A stretch of 53,627 nt of DNA from the NCBI GenBank assembly GCA_038883335.1, contig JAVZMI010000009.1, positions 1 to 53,627 on the forward strand, written 5' to 3'. The DNA comes from Candidatus Bathyarchaeia archaeon. Lineage in GTDB: Archaea > Thermoproteota > Bathyarchaeia > Hecatellales > Hecatellaceae. Position numbers and translations under genes: made by a program. Of the stretch, positions 39,695 through 49,033 are shown one piece after another. Every line of letters begins with the position of its first letter. Within the stretch, counting starts at the first letter, position 1. Under the pieces are notes generated by a model. The model searched no databases. It had not been told where the DNA came from and saw only the letters and a program-made list of their open reading frames with translations.

Positions 39695-42600
39695 TTGAAC
39701 ATCATATGTAGCGAAAATTACGCGAAGTACTTCGCAAACTTGGAGGCTGAACTGGGACGTATACTTGAGATCGCCAATAAAGCCAAGGCTAGAGGGTTAG
39801 ATGTCAAACGCAGAGTCGAGGATGAGATCCGTATATCAAGAGATCTTGCCGACCGCGTCGAGTACATGATTGGCCCTCACGGTGTCGGAAAACGTATCCA
39901 AGAATTACACCACCTCCCCAGAACTCAGCTCGCCTTCAAGATAGCTGAAGAGATAGTCTATGGTGGGTTCGGGGTATATACGGCGGAGGCCGCGGCGGAA
40001 CAAGCGGTGAAGACAGGCGCGGCTATACTGAACGAGGGGGTAACAGTAGCCCCTCTGCAGGGGATCGTGAAGGTTGCTATCAAGCAGCGCTGGGATGAGC
40101 TGGGGCGGTCTACGCCTTCCCGCTACCTCTCATTATACTTTGCTGGGCCTATGAGGTCTGCGGGTGGGACTGAGCTCGCCTTGGTCACTGTTTTGGGGGA
40201 CTATGTAAGGCGTCTCCTTGGTCTCGACGCTTATAAAGCACAAAGAGATGAGATAGGCCGCTTCTGCGAAGAACTCCGGCTTTATGAGCGTGAAGTGGGT
40301 CGGTTCCAGTTTCACGTCACCGACGAGGTTATCGAGAATATTCTAAGCCACCTTCCTGTAGAGGTCACAGGGATAAAGACAGATCCGGTTGAAGTCTCTT
40401 CGTACAGGAATCTCCCTTCAGTTGAAACCAACTGTGTTCGAGGAGGTGCTTTAAGAGTTATTAACGATGGCATAGCAGGGAGAGCTCTCAAAGTCTGGAA
40501 GGTGATAAATGAGATAAACCTGACGGGTTGGGATTGGCTGAAGAGCATCGGGGAGGTTAAGCGGGATAAGTCTGAGGACGCAGAACCCACATACCTCCAA
40601 GATATAATAGCCGGCCGTCCAGTCTTCTCATTTCCCTTCCTTCTCGGACGTGGGTGTGGGTTCAGGTTACGTTACGGGCGCTCTAGGAATACGGGCCTCG
40701 CCTGCGTGGGGGTTCATCCGATAACCATGTCGATACTTAATGATTTCATAGCTGTTGGAACGCAACTACGCCTCGAGATGCCGGGTAAGGCAGGGGTCGT
40801 TAGCAGCGTGGACACCATAGAACCTCCAATAGTCAAGTTGAAGGACGGCTCCGTCGCCAGGGTTGAGACATCCGAAAAGAGAGACGAAGTGAAAGGCAAA
40901 GTTGAGAAGGTTCTATTCTTGGGCGACCTCTTGATTGCCGTGGCTGAGTTCCTAGAGAACGGCAAGCCGCTGATGCCCTCAGGCTTCGTGGAGGAGTGGT
41001 GGGCGTGCGAGGTCAAGAAGGCCATGGAGCCTGAAGGCGACGAAGCCATTGAAAATATCAGTAAGGTGGTAGGAATCCCGGCGGTGCGACTCAGAGAGCT
41101 GTTAACGAATTATCTAAAGGTTAAGCCTAGCGCGGATGAGGCCGTCAAGATCTCGACAGCCATAAAAATTCCGCTCCATCCCCGATACTGTTACTTTTGG
41201 CGGAATATAAGCGTGGAGGAGTTAAAGGCTTTGAGAAGCCGCATCCTAGGCTCTGATCTCGAGGTTGAAAACAAGGTGGTTAGAAAGATCACCTTGAACC
41301 TCGACGTGAGAATAAAAACTATAATGGAAAAGCTCCTCCTCCCTCACAAAGTTTCAGATGGAAAGATCATCGTGGACGAGGATGCGCCAACTCTGGCGAG
41401 GTGCCTCGGCATACCTGAGAAGAGCCTAGAGATAGCAGAGACTCCGGAAATTTTACGGGTTGTGTCAGAGCTGGCTGGGTTTGAGGTGAGAGATAAGTAC
41501 CCCTCTTTCGTCGGGGTTCGTATGGGGCGGCCGGAGAAGGCGGACGAGAGGAAGATGAAGCCCCCAGTTCATGTTCTCTTCCCAATTGGTCTGAGCGGGG
41601 GGGCGCAACGGAACATTTCGGAAGTAGATGGGAGTGTAGAGGTGGAAATAGCGCGGAAGTTTTGTAAGGCTTGTGGAGTCGTCACCTATGAAGCTAGATG
41701 CCAAGTTTGTGGGTATGAGACAGTGCCACAGGCGGTGTGCCCTGTCTGTTCCAGAACGTTGGCAGATCGGAAGTGTAGCCGCTGTAACGCCGAGGGGCGA
41801 TTCTATAGTGTTCAAGTGATCCCTGACATGAGGGAGCGGTTGATGGAGGCATGCCGCCGGTTGGGTGTCAATTTGCCCAAGGTGTTGAAGGGTGTGAAGG
41901 GGTTGATGAGCGCCAATAAGATTCCTGAGCCCCTTGAGAAAGGCATCCTTCGAGCTAAGTATGATCTCTACGTCTTCAAAGACGGCACGGTGAGGTATGA
42001 TCTAACTAATGCTCCCCTCACACATTTCAGGCCGTCGGAAATAGGTGTCTCCATCGATAGGCTGAAACGGCTCGGCTACACAATAGACAGGCATGGTAAT
42101 CCGCTGGAAAGTTCAGATCAGACCTGTGAATTAAAGGTTCAAGATCTAATAATTCCTGAGCGATGCGGCGACTATCTAGCTAGGGTGGCCAACTTCATAG
42201 ATGAGCTACTGGCACGCTTTTATGGTTTAGATGCATTTTATAAGGCTGAAGATAGATACGGGTTGCTAGGGCATCTGGTGGTAGGCCTCTCACCCCATAC
42301 CTCCGCAGGTGTTCTGGGGAGAATCATAGGTTTCTCAAAGCTTAATGTGTGTTATTCGCACCCACTTTGGATCTCAGCCAAGAGGCGTGATTGTGACGGA
42401 GATGAAGACGCCTTAATCCTCGCTCTAGACGTGTTTCTGAACTTCTCTAGGGAATTTCTGCCAGCACAGATCGGCGGGTTGATGGATGCTCCATTGCTCC
42501 TAACTCCGATAATAGCCCCTCAAGAAGTAGACGATCAGGTGTGGACTCTTGAGTTGAATGATCTTTACCCCTTAGAGTTTTATTACAACTCGCTTGTGTG

Positions 42601-43162
42601 TGTGGACTCCAAATATGCGTTAAAGTTTTTAGACACAGTAGGTTGCAGGCTTGGGAGACCGGCGCAGTATGAGGGTTACAGCTTTATACACGATGTCACC
42701 GACATCAACATTGGCGTCCGTGAGAACAGGTACAAGCGGTTGGGGACGATGATGGATAAGCTTCAAAGCCAGATGGCGCTTATGGACATCCTCGAAGGTG
42801 TAGATGCAAAGGATGTGGCGAGAAGAGTTCTTGGGGTTCACTTTATGCGGGACATCGCAGGGAATCTCAGAGTCTTCGCATCTCAATCCTTCAGGTGTAA
42901 GAGATGTAACTCGAGGTATCGTCGTATACCCTTAAAGGGGCGTTGCCTCCGTTGCGGAGGCCAGCTATCTCTCACAGTATTCAAAGGTACTGTGGAGAAG
43001 TATCTTAAAGTGGCGGAGTGGATCGCTAAGACTTATGGTCTAGAGGATTACTATAACCAAAGAGTAGCCTTGATCTCTGACGAGATCGCTTCAGTTTTTG
43101 CGGGAGGGGAGGAAGAAACTAAGGAGAAGGTAAAGGCAACTGAGTTGACGGACTTTATGTAA
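39695..43162 (+). CDS. polD2: DNA polymerase D large subunit (DP2)
   Basis: 1155 residues from TTG. Catalytic subunit of replicative PolD. N-terminal YFANLEAELGRI, GPMRSAGGTELAL, the NTGLACVGVHP region, and the active-site block AKRRDCDGDEDAL (three acidic residues). Cys clusters CKAC/CQVC/CPVC/CSRC in the middle and CKRC/CLRC at the end. No intein. Partner DP1 is outside the window. Confidence 0.96.
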   Translation: MNIICSENYAKYFANLEAELGRILEIANKAKARGLDVKRRVEDEIRISRDLADRVEYMIGPHGVGKRIQELHHLPRTQLAFKIAEEIVYGGFGVYTAEAAAEQAVKTGAAILNEGVTVAPLQGIVKVAIKQRWDELGRSTPSRYLSLYFAGPMRSAGGTELALVTVLGDYVRRLLGLDAYKAQRDEIGRFCEELRLYEREVGRFQFHVTDEVIENILSHLPVEVTGIKTDPVEVSSYRNLPSVETNCVRGGALRVINDGIAGRALKVWKVINEINLTGWDWLKSIGEVKRDKSEDAEPTYLQDIIAGRPVFSFPFLLGRGCGFRLRYGRSRNTGLACVGVHPITMSILNDFIAVGTQLRLEMPGKAGVVSSVDTIEPPIVKLKDGSVARVETSEKRDEVKGKVEKVLFLGDLLIAVAEFLENGKPLMPSGFVEEWWACEVKKAMEPEGDEAIENISKVVGIPAVRLRELLTNYLKVKPSADEAVKISTAIKIPLHPRYCYFWRNISVEELKALRSRILGSDLEVENKVVRKITLNLDVRIKTIMEKLLLPHKVSDGKIIVDEDAPTLARCLGIPEKSLEIAETPEILRVVSELAGFEVRDKYPSFVGVRMGRPEKADERKMKPPVHVLFPIGLSGGAQRNISEVDGSVEVEIARKFCKACGVVTYEARCQVCGYETVPQAVCPVCSRTLADRKCSRCNAEGRFYSVQVIPDMRERLMEACRRLGVNLPKVLKGVKGLMSANKIPEPLEKGILRAKYDLYVFKDGTVRYDLTNAPLTHFRPSEIGVSIDRLKRLGYTIDRHGNPLESSDQTCELKVQDLIIPERCGDYLARVANFIDELLARFYGLDAFYKAEDRYGLLGHLVVGLSPHTSAGVLGRIIGFSKLNVCYSHPLWISAKRRDCDGDEDALILALDVFLNFSREFLPAQIGGLMDAPLLLTPIIAPQEVDDQVWTLELNDLYPLEFYYNSLVCVDSKYALKFLDTVGCRLGRPAQYEGYSFIHDVTDINIGVRENRYKRLGTMMDKLQSQMALMDILEGVDAKDVARRVLGVHFMRDIAGNLRVFASQSFRCKRCNSRYRRIPLKGRCLRCGGQLSLTVFKGTVEKYLKVAEWIAKTYGLEDYYNQRVALISDEIASVFAGGEEETKEKVKATELTDFM

Positions 43163-43218
43163 TCCCTCAAGCTTTATTAGTGGCTTTTAGAAGCCTCCTA
43201 TGGATTGAGGGATGTGGA

Positions 43219-43557
43219 TTGTCCTCAAAAGTTGTAATCGCGACGACCGAGAAAATTCCCGGATACGATGTGAGCGAGGTTTTAGGCGTGGTATCCGCCC
43301 CTGTAGCTATGGCTAGATGGTTTGGCGCAGACCTGATCGCAGGCTTCAAAGACCTCATCGGCGGCAGAGTCGGGAGATATGAGGAGCTAATGCGGAATGC
43401 TACAAACGAAGCACTGGAGCGGCTAAAGGTTGAAGCCAGCAAGCTTGGTGCAGATGCCGTTATCGGTGTAAAAATGTTCTCACCCGAGATAGGCGGGCAT
43501 CATAATATCGGAGAAGTTGTAGTCTACGGCACAGCCGTTCGCCTCACAAAAGTGTAA
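43219..43557 (+). CDS. UPF0145 (YbjQ) family protein
   Basis: About 112 residues. Family blocks: VIATTEKIPGYDVSEVLGVV, ALERLKVEASKLGADAVIGV and VVVYGTAVRL. YbjQ proteins form pentamers and function is unknown. TTG 43219 with GAGGG upstream matches the family start. The frame is open back to GTG 43180. Confidence 0.85.
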   Translation: MSSKVVIATTEKIPGYDVSEVLGVVSAPVAMARWFGADLIAGFKDLIGGRVGRYEELMRNATNEALERLKVEASKLGADAVIGVKMFSPEIGGHHNIGEVVVYGTAVRLTKV

Positions 43558-43573
43558 GGTTATGTAGACTAGG

Positions 43574-43852
43574 GTGTTAAGGCTGCCTTGGGAGATCCAA
43601 CATCCTAACGCCTTCATACCTAATTTGAAAAATAGGAAGGCTGGACTGCGCGCGAGGAGCCTAATCCTCAAAGCCTTAGAAGAAAGAGATCTCTCTCTAA
43701 GGGATTTAAGTGAGCAAATAAATTTAGCGCCCTCAACCTTACTCTACCACCTAAAGCTTCTCGAAAGCAGAAAACTCGTCCAAAGAAGGCATGTAGCTAA
43801 GCGCAGATTCGTCTGGGAGCAGACTGGCCTAGGCCAGCAGCCTATACTTTAG
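43574..43852 (+). CDS. ArsR-like winged-helix regulator
   Basis: 92 residues. Single winged helix: ARSLILKALEERDLSLRDL, INLAPSTLLYHLKLLES, then a basic wing KLVQRRHVAKRRFVW. 16 bp after UPF0145. Its last 4 bp overlap the convergent mazG-like gene. Confidence 0.75.
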   Translation: MLRLPWEIQHPNAFIPNLKNRKAGLRARSLILKALEERDLSLRDLSEQINLAPSTLLYHLKLLESRKLVQRRHVAKRRFVWEQTGLGQQPIL

Positions 43853-44139
43853 GTTTGATTGCAATGGCAAGGTTCACGGCGGCATCGGGGGCACTTTCCG
43901 TCGTATTTCCGAAGGGCCGCAGCCTCGAGATCGCAACCCGCCAAGTTTGCAAGTGAAGAAAGCCACGCTAACACATCCGCGAATTCGTCCTCTAACGCCA
44001 CTTTACTCTCTCCTTGCAGAGCCTTACCGAGTTCAGCTACCTCCTCAATCAACCAAACGTAAGTCCCGTTAACGCCCCGTTTAGAATCTTTACTATAATA
44101 TATCCTACGCATCATATTCTGAAATTCGTGAATATGCAA
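43849..44139 (-). CDS. MazG-like nucleotide pyrophosphohydrolase
   Basis: 96 residues from TTG. Metal motif EEVAELGKAL...EDEFADVLAW (E-x-x-E...E-x-x-D) of the MazG/all-alpha NTP-PPase fold. A C-terminal cluster CPRCRREPCHC probably binds zinc. House-cleaning of non-canonical NTPs is likely. Last gene of a reverse three-gene operon. Confidence 0.85.
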   Translation of the reverse strand: MHIHEFQNMMRRIYYSKDSKRGVNGTYVWLIEEVAELGKALQGESKVALEDEFADVLAWLSSLANLAGCDLEAAALRKYDGKCPRCRREPCHCNQT

Positions 44140-44146
44140 GTCCTCT

Positions 44147-45283
44147 TCACCCGAAACTGTTGCTATGAAGGCATTGTTTGGTTAAATTTTTCAAAGGCTG
44201 AGCCTCAACACCTATTTTTTTACGGATTTGGCTGGCTAATTCGCCGTTCATGCCTAGGCTTGTGTAGACGATTTTGGGTTTAACATGTCTCACATAGCTT
44301 AGGAGTTGGTAGAAGTCCGCGTGGCTGCTGAGCGGGAAGCTTCTATTTGCGCGCCTAAACCGCAAAGCCCATCCAGTAGCCATGGCCGGGGTCACACCTG
44401 GCTCGGGTCTTGAAGGGTCAAAGAGTCGACGCGGTTTGACTACCAAGCAGCCACGTTTAGACTTGTTAGAGCTTCCATCATCTATAGCCGCGTTGAGCTT
44501 TACCCCAAAACTCGAGTAAACTTCGTTCACCCTCGCGATCCGCGGGTCGACTACAACTGGAATCTCTGTGAAGTGATTTACCAGTTTGATTATCTCCTGA
44601 GACTTCCCAACCGGGTAGACGTAGAAAGCTGGGGGGGCGTCACTCCAAGCCTCAGAGACCACCCACTCCACAAGATCCTTGTAGATCTCCTCTCGTGGGG
44701 GGAAGAGAAAGTCTGGGCTGCCGTAGGTGGACTCTAACACTAGGACATCGCAGTGGACTTCCTCTGCGGCTCTGGTGACAACTGTATCCACACAGTTAAT
44801 ATCGCCAGTGTAAAGAACCGTCTCTTCTCCCGTGTCCACCATGTAAAGCGCCGAGCCAAGTATATGCCCAGCATTATGTGCGGTTATTTCGAAGTCGCCC
44901 ACCTTCACCTTCTCCCCATAATTCAATGTCTTGAGCCTACCAACGGTTCGGCCTGTCATAGCTTCAAATATGGCTGCAGTGGCGGGAGTCGAGTACTTCT
45001 CCGAGCGCCCCGCCATAAATCCGGCTGTGTGATCACTGTGGGCATGTGAGATGAAGATGTGTCTGTATTGGGTATTTATACTGCTTGGGTCAAAGCAGAT
45101 GGCCGAGTCTCTACTCATTACCACTACACCGTTGTCCCACCCTACCTCAACTCTAAACGTCCTCGCCCCACCACCTAGAAATAGAATGGTATTCACCATT
45201 CTGCATTTTTCAAGGTTTTGATCAACAGCTTTAAAACTTGAGTCGTCAGAGCTGTGCGAATTATCCGCTCTGACAACCGTCAC
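44147..45283 (-). CDS. Metallo-beta-lactamase-fold nuclease-like protein
   Basis: 378 residues. Zinc motif HAHSDHTAG, then GHILGSALY and D in YTGDIN, and SSHADF near the C-terminus, all found in the exonuclease/Snm1/CPSF73 branch of the MBL superfamily. RNA or DNA end processing is likely. Some MBL proteins of this kind act on other phosphoesters. A start at residue 30 is also possible. 18 bp after DUF488 and 7 bp before the MazG-like gene. Confidence 0.82.
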   Translation of the reverse strand: MTVVRADNSHSSDDSSFKAVDQNLEKCRMVNTILFLGGGARTFRVEVGWDNGVVVMSRDSAICFDPSSINTQYRHIFISHAHSDHTAGFMAGRSEKYSTPATAAIFEAMTGRTVGRLKTLNYGEKVKVGDFEITAHNAGHILGSALYMVDTGEETVLYTGDINCVDTVVTRAAEEVHCDVLVLESTYGSPDFLFPPREEIYKDLVEWVVSEAWSDAPPAFYVYPVGKSQEIIKLVNHFTEIPVVVDPRIARVNEVYSSFGVKLNAAIDDGSSNKSKRGCLVVKPRRLFDPSRPEPGVTPAMATGWALRFRRANRSFPLSSHADFYQLLSYVRHVKPKIVYTSLGMNGELASQIRKKIGVEAQPLKNLTKQCLHSNSFG

Positions 45284-45301
45284 TATTTTTATTTTAAATT
45301 T

Positions 45302-45745
45302 CTACTTTCTCCTAGGTTCTGGAATATAATTTAATTCTAGGCTCTCGCCGTGGCTAATTATGTGGATCACGCGAACTCCAAGTTGCTGCAGATAGTTGCT
45401 GAGGTAGCGTCTATGGCAGCGAAACACAATTCGTTCCGTGCACATCACCACGGTGCGTTGCCCCCTTGCGAGCTCTAGAAGCCTCTCGACTCCTCTCCTA
45501 AAATCCTCAGTTGCCATGTAGCTCCTATAGCCTCCTTTACGGAATCCACCCAGCAAATGTCCCAGGTATTCGTACCTTATAGACCGCCTCGCTAAGGCGC
45601 CTCTTAGCTCATCCCCACGGAACCAAGGCCACCTAGACCTAGGAAACCTGCGTATGTCGACAAGAAGCCGAATTTGGAACTCCTCAAGGAGGTTTAGGAA
45701 ATCCTCAAGAGTTCGGCTACTATGGCCTATCGAGTATACCTCCAT
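45302..45745 (-). CDS. DUF488 family protein
   Basis: 147 residues. Typical blocks: YSIGHSSRTLEDFL, LVDIRRFPRSR, YEYLGHLLGG and VVMCTERIVFRCHRRYLS (the Cys-x-E-x6-CHR motif). Function unknown in the family. Heads the reverse operon with the MBL and MazG-like genes. Confidence 0.9.
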   Translation of the reverse strand: MEVYSIGHSSRTLEDFLNLLEEFQIRLLVDIRRFPRSRWPWFRGDELRGALARRSIRYEYLGHLLGGFRKGGYRSYMATEDFRRGVERLLELARGQRTVVMCTERIVFRCHRRYLSNYLQQLGVRVIHIISHGESLELNYIPEPRRK

Positions 45746-45847
45746 TCTTCGATCACATCCTAAACCTCAAACTTATATGCTGCCAAGTTAAAAATAACTG
45801 GACAGAATTAAATCGGCGTGGAAGCCGATAAAAATTCGGTGTGTTAT

Positions 45848-46021
45848 ATGAGCCGAGTTAGAAAGAAGCGTGAAGGGGCGCCTATGCCTTCTACAGCCGC
45901 TGGGCTTCTCCGCTTCTATGAGGAGGAATCATTCGGGGTTAAGATCCGACCGGAGGTAGTGGTTGTAGCAGCAGTGGCGCTGGCAGTTATTGTGGCGTTG
46001 GCTCCTTTCCTCTTCCCGTAA
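45848..46021 (+). CDS. secG: Sec61-beta/SecG translocon subunit
   Basis: 57 residues. MSRVRKKREGAPMPSTAAGL then RFYEEESFGVKI and one C-terminal membrane helix (VVVVAAVALAVIVALAPFLF), the archaeal Sec61-beta plan. ATG 45848 chosen. The frame is open to GTG 45818. Serves Sec export, hence also the preproteins of the filament island. Confidence 0.92.
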   Translation: MSRVRKKREGAPMPSTAAGLLRFYEEESFGVKIRPEVVVVAAVALAVIVALAPFLFP

Positions 46022-46298
46022 CCTTGCTGGGGAGAATCTCCACTCGTAGAACCGAGTTAAGGTGTAAGAATAGCTCGCTCTTTTTCTCTCTTGATACTAT
46101 GCGCGGGAGAGGGTTTGCCAATGTCGTCCGCAAAACTACCGCTTCAGCGTCCGTCAACCATATTCCCGGCGGGATGTGAGACACAGCTTCTACTAGCCCT
46201 TCATAACCGAACTCTCTGTCTATTATAACTAAAGCCCGCTTCCCTATGTTACGTTCTAGGAAGTGAAACACTGAAGGGCTGATCCCGGAATCACTCAT
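45987..46298 (-). CDS. Hypothetical protein
   Basis: 103 residues, no signal or membrane segment. Reads like a real small alpha/beta protein (ALVIIDREFGYEGLVEA, PPGIWLTDAEAVVLRTTL). Family not recognised. Overlaps the 3' end of secG by 35 bp on the other strand. Lies 107 bp after the ZPR1 gene in the same direction. Confidence 0.5.
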   Translation of the reverse strand: MSDSGISPSVFHFLERNIGKRALVIIDREFGYEGLVEAVSHIPPGIWLTDAEAVVLRTTLANPLPRIVSREKKSELFLHLNSVLRVEILPSKVTGRGKEPTPQ

Positions 46299-46405
46299 TA
46301 CTCCTCATCAAGGGATTCTCGTTTGAAACCTTCAAACTACAATAGATAAGTTCGCTTATAATAAACTGAGCCCTCCAAATCCGCTTTCAAGAAAGTGTCT
46401 CTTGG

Positions 46406-47029
46406 CTATAGGAGTGAAGTTTGGAGGGTTTTTGGTCTCGTGAGTAACTCGATTTCTCTCATGGTGAGCCTCCGTTTTTTAACCTTCTTGTCATTCTGAG
46501 GGATTAGGGCGCTGAGTCCTTGCGGGTCTCTTATGATTAACGTGAAAGGGATCTTCCCTTCTCTGGCCATCCTAATCTTATCGAGATACTCAAGCTGTCT
46601 CCTCCTCTGCCGAGGATTTTGGGTTAAGGTTATTAAAGCTTTGACAGCGTCCTCAACACGTAGGAGTATACCTTCAATATTGGAGATGTAACTCTCAGCC
46701 TGAGGCCCAGGAGTGACATCCACCTTCAACTCTGGGATTTTGATATGAGCTGTAGCAGATCTAACTACACGTGTCTTGAGGTCTTCAACGCCGGTTACCT
46801 TAATGCTATAGAAACTAGGCTCCTTGGTCGCCAGATAAATTATATCATTATATTTGAATCCACACCGGGAGCATTTTACTGCCAGCAGGACGACCGGCCC
46901 AATGTATGGTATCTCCTCCTCAGACTGAGAGATCATAGCCTTCTCAGACCTACAGGCAGGGCATTCCTCATAACTTCCAACGCCCATCTGGATTCCTTCT
47001 ATCGCCGTCCAACAGTCCAGCGGATTCAT
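46406..47029 (-). CDS. zpr1: ZPR1 zinc-finger protein
   Basis: 207 residues. CPAC-(about 30)-CSRCGFKYNDI zinc finger followed by the ZPR1 beta domain (TRVVRSATAHIKIPELKVDV, YISNIEGILLRVEDAV). Eukaryal ZPR1 is a chaperone of elongation factor EF1A. The archaeal single-copy role is probably similar. A start at 46987 is also possible. Confidence 0.9.
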   Translation of the reverse strand: MNPLDCWTAIEGIQMGVGSYEECPACRSEKAMISQSEEEIPYIGPVVLLAVKCSRCGFKYNDIIYLATKEPSFYSIKVTGVEDLKTRVVRSATAHIKIPELKVDVTPGPQAESYISNIEGILLRVEDAVKALITLTQNPRQRRRQLEYLDKIRMAREGKIPFTLIIRDPQGLSALIPQNDKKVKKRRLTMREIELLTRPKTLQTSLL

Positions 47030-47251
47030 CTAAACGTGGCAGAGTTTGAGGTATATAGGTTTGCTTCAAACCGGTGTGGGGTGTGCTGGGTAGTATCGCG
47101 TAACACTGGCCGTAGCGTGACCCATGTATACGTGGTTTTTTTTAAGAGCCTGTAGGTAGTATATTGTCAGGGATCGCCGATTACTTTCGCCAGCCACTCA
47201 TTTTTTATTTCATTTAGCTACACTATTAGCTGATTAGAGGAGCGGCAGCGG

Positions 47252-47767
47252 TTGAGTGTGAGGCCTTCGAAAGATCAGTACTACCTTAACATTGCGTTGG
47301 AGGTAGCTGCTAGGAGCACTTGCCTCAGGCGAAGCTATGGCGCCATAATAGTCAGGGACGACCAGATAGTCAGCACCGGCTACAATGGCTCACCAAGAGG
47401 TACGCCTAACTGTGCAGATCTGGGATACTGTATCCGTGAACTCAACAAAATTCCCCCAGGCGAACGCTACGAGCTGTGTAGGGGTGTCCATGCGGAGCAG
47501 AATGCGATCATCAACGCTGCTAGGGCTGGAGTCAGCGTTCTGAGGGGCACAATTTATATTTCGGGTGTGGATGCTAAGACAAGGCTAATACTATCTGAGA
47601 ATTATCTTACACCTTGTCGTCTCTGCTCTAGGATGATAATTAACGCTGGACTCTTAGAAGCTAAGACCCCGCACACCACCTTCTCCATTGAGCAGCTGGC
47701 TAAGATGAGCGATTACATAGATCCTAAGATGGTTGGGGGTAGGAGCCGGTTAAGGCTGAGCCCGTAG
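47252..47767 (+). CDS. dCMP deaminase
   Basis: 171 residues from TTG. Zinc site HAE (GVHAEQNAI) and TPCRLCSRM, plus STGYNGSPRGTPNC of the dCMP deaminase/ComEB family. Supplies dUMP for dTMP synthesis, and tmk is at 3460. Convergent with the GT2 gene. Confidence 0.9.
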   Translation: MSVRPSKDQYYLNIALEVAARSTCLRRSYGAIIVRDDQIVSTGYNGSPRGTPNCADLGYCIRELNKIPPGERYELCRGVHAEQNAIINAARAGVSVLRGTIYISGVDAKTRLILSENYLTPCRLCSRMIINAGLLEAKTPHTTFSIEQLAKMSDYIDPKMVGGRSRLRLSP

Positions 47768-47779
47768 CATAAGTTCGGC

Positions 47780-48853
47780 TTATGTGACTGTTGGGTTGTG
47801 TTGTGCCTTTTTCAGTTTGGCGTAAATTTGTGTGAGGGTTCGCTTCAATGCTAGGCTGGTCATACCGTAAGCTAGGGCGATCCCTCCAGTGGTAAATATG
47901 GCGGCTGCTGCCAACCCGTATGACACCCTCCTCGTCTTGCGGAGGTGGAAGGCTGCAGGTAGCCCGACGTATAGTAGGCATAGGGCTGTGGTTATCAGGT
48001 TTGAGGTAAATAGTGAAAGGATTGCGGCTACGAGTACAAGTGGGTATAAGAGGTAGTAGGCTGTCTTGGCGGCATGTGTCTTTGGGTTCCTCTTGGCTAT
48101 TTCTATTATGTTGGTTGGGGCTTTGGTGAGATTATACCAAAGGAACCGTTTGTAGTCGAAAATTCCTTTTCTCTCTAGGTATCTGCCTGATAGGAAGGTT
48201 TCAGGTTTCAAGTGTATGCATCTAACTGTGGGGTCGAAGATCAGTTTGTATCCGTTCTTCTTGACTCTGAGGCAGTACTCTCTGTCTTCGTATCCGGTCA
48301 TCTTCTCATTGAAGAGTCCTGTCTTCTCAACGGTCTCTCGCCTGATCATGGTGAAGCCCATGGTCAACCCTTCAACTGGGGATGTGTGGGGGGGCTCTCG
48401 GGCTCTGTAGACGCGGTCGAAGAGGCTTGGTTTGTCTATGTCGTAGGGTAGCCCAGCCATTCCTGTGGTGGGGTCTTTGAGGTGGGTGAGGAGGGTGTTG
48501 ATCCCCTCGTGGGGCGCCTTGACGTCGCTGTCCCAGAAGAGTATGTAGTTGCCCTTAGAGTTGCGGAGGCAGATGTTTCTCGCTTGGGGGATGTTACTCT
48601 TCTCCCTCAGGACTGTTATCTCATAATATTCGTGTCTGTGCTCGTCAGCCCAGGCTAGAATCTTGCTGTAGGTTTCATCTGTAGAGTAACCATCAACGAA
48701 TATTAGCTGGATACGTCTCTTCGGGTAGGTTTGACTCTCTAAGGAGTCCAGTGTATCCTTTATACACCATGCACTGTTCTTTAACGGCATAGCCACCGTT
48801 AATAATGGTGAATCACTTTCATCAGTGAAGGTTAGCGGGAGATTATGATGCAT
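47780..48853 (-). CDS. Family 2 glycosyltransferase with C-terminal membrane helices
   Basis: 357 residues. GT-A fold: VAMPLKNSAWCIKDTLDSL, FVDGYSTDET, the DxD-like FWDSDVKAP and GYEDREYC. Two or three C-terminal hydrophobic segments (YPLVLVAAILSLFTSNLITT; GLAAAAIFTTGGIALAYG) anchor it in the membrane. Likely adds sugars to a lipid-linked glycan or surface polysaccharide. Confidence 0.88.
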   Translation of the reverse strand: MHHNLPLTFTDESDSPLLTVAMPLKNSAWCIKDTLDSLESQTYPKRRIQLIFVDGYSTDETYSKILAWADEHRHEYYEITVLREKSNIPQARNICLRNSKGNYILFWDSDVKAPHEGINTLLTHLKDPTTGMAGLPYDIDKPSLFDRVYRAREPPHTSPVEGLTMGFTMIRRETVEKTGLFNEKMTGYEDREYCLRVKKNGYKLIFDPTVRCIHLKPETFLSGRYLERKGIFDYKRFLWYNLTKAPTNIIEIAKRNPKTHAAKTAYYLLYPLVLVAAILSLFTSNLITTALCLLYVGLPAAFHLRKTRRVSYGLAAAAIFTTGGIALAYGMTSLALKRTLTQIYAKLKKAQHNPTVT

Positions 48854-49033
48854 CTACTACATGCTCCCTAGGATCCTTAACCTATTCTTTGCTGAATTTT
48901 TATATCTCTAATTCAGCTTGCTATTCTATAACATCTTCTGGCGTGTTTTATACAATTCTTTTTTCCCATCTGTCGAAAGTTCAATAAGGGTAATGTCGTA
49001 AGCTTACGAGGGAGAGGGTCGGGTGAAGGAGCT

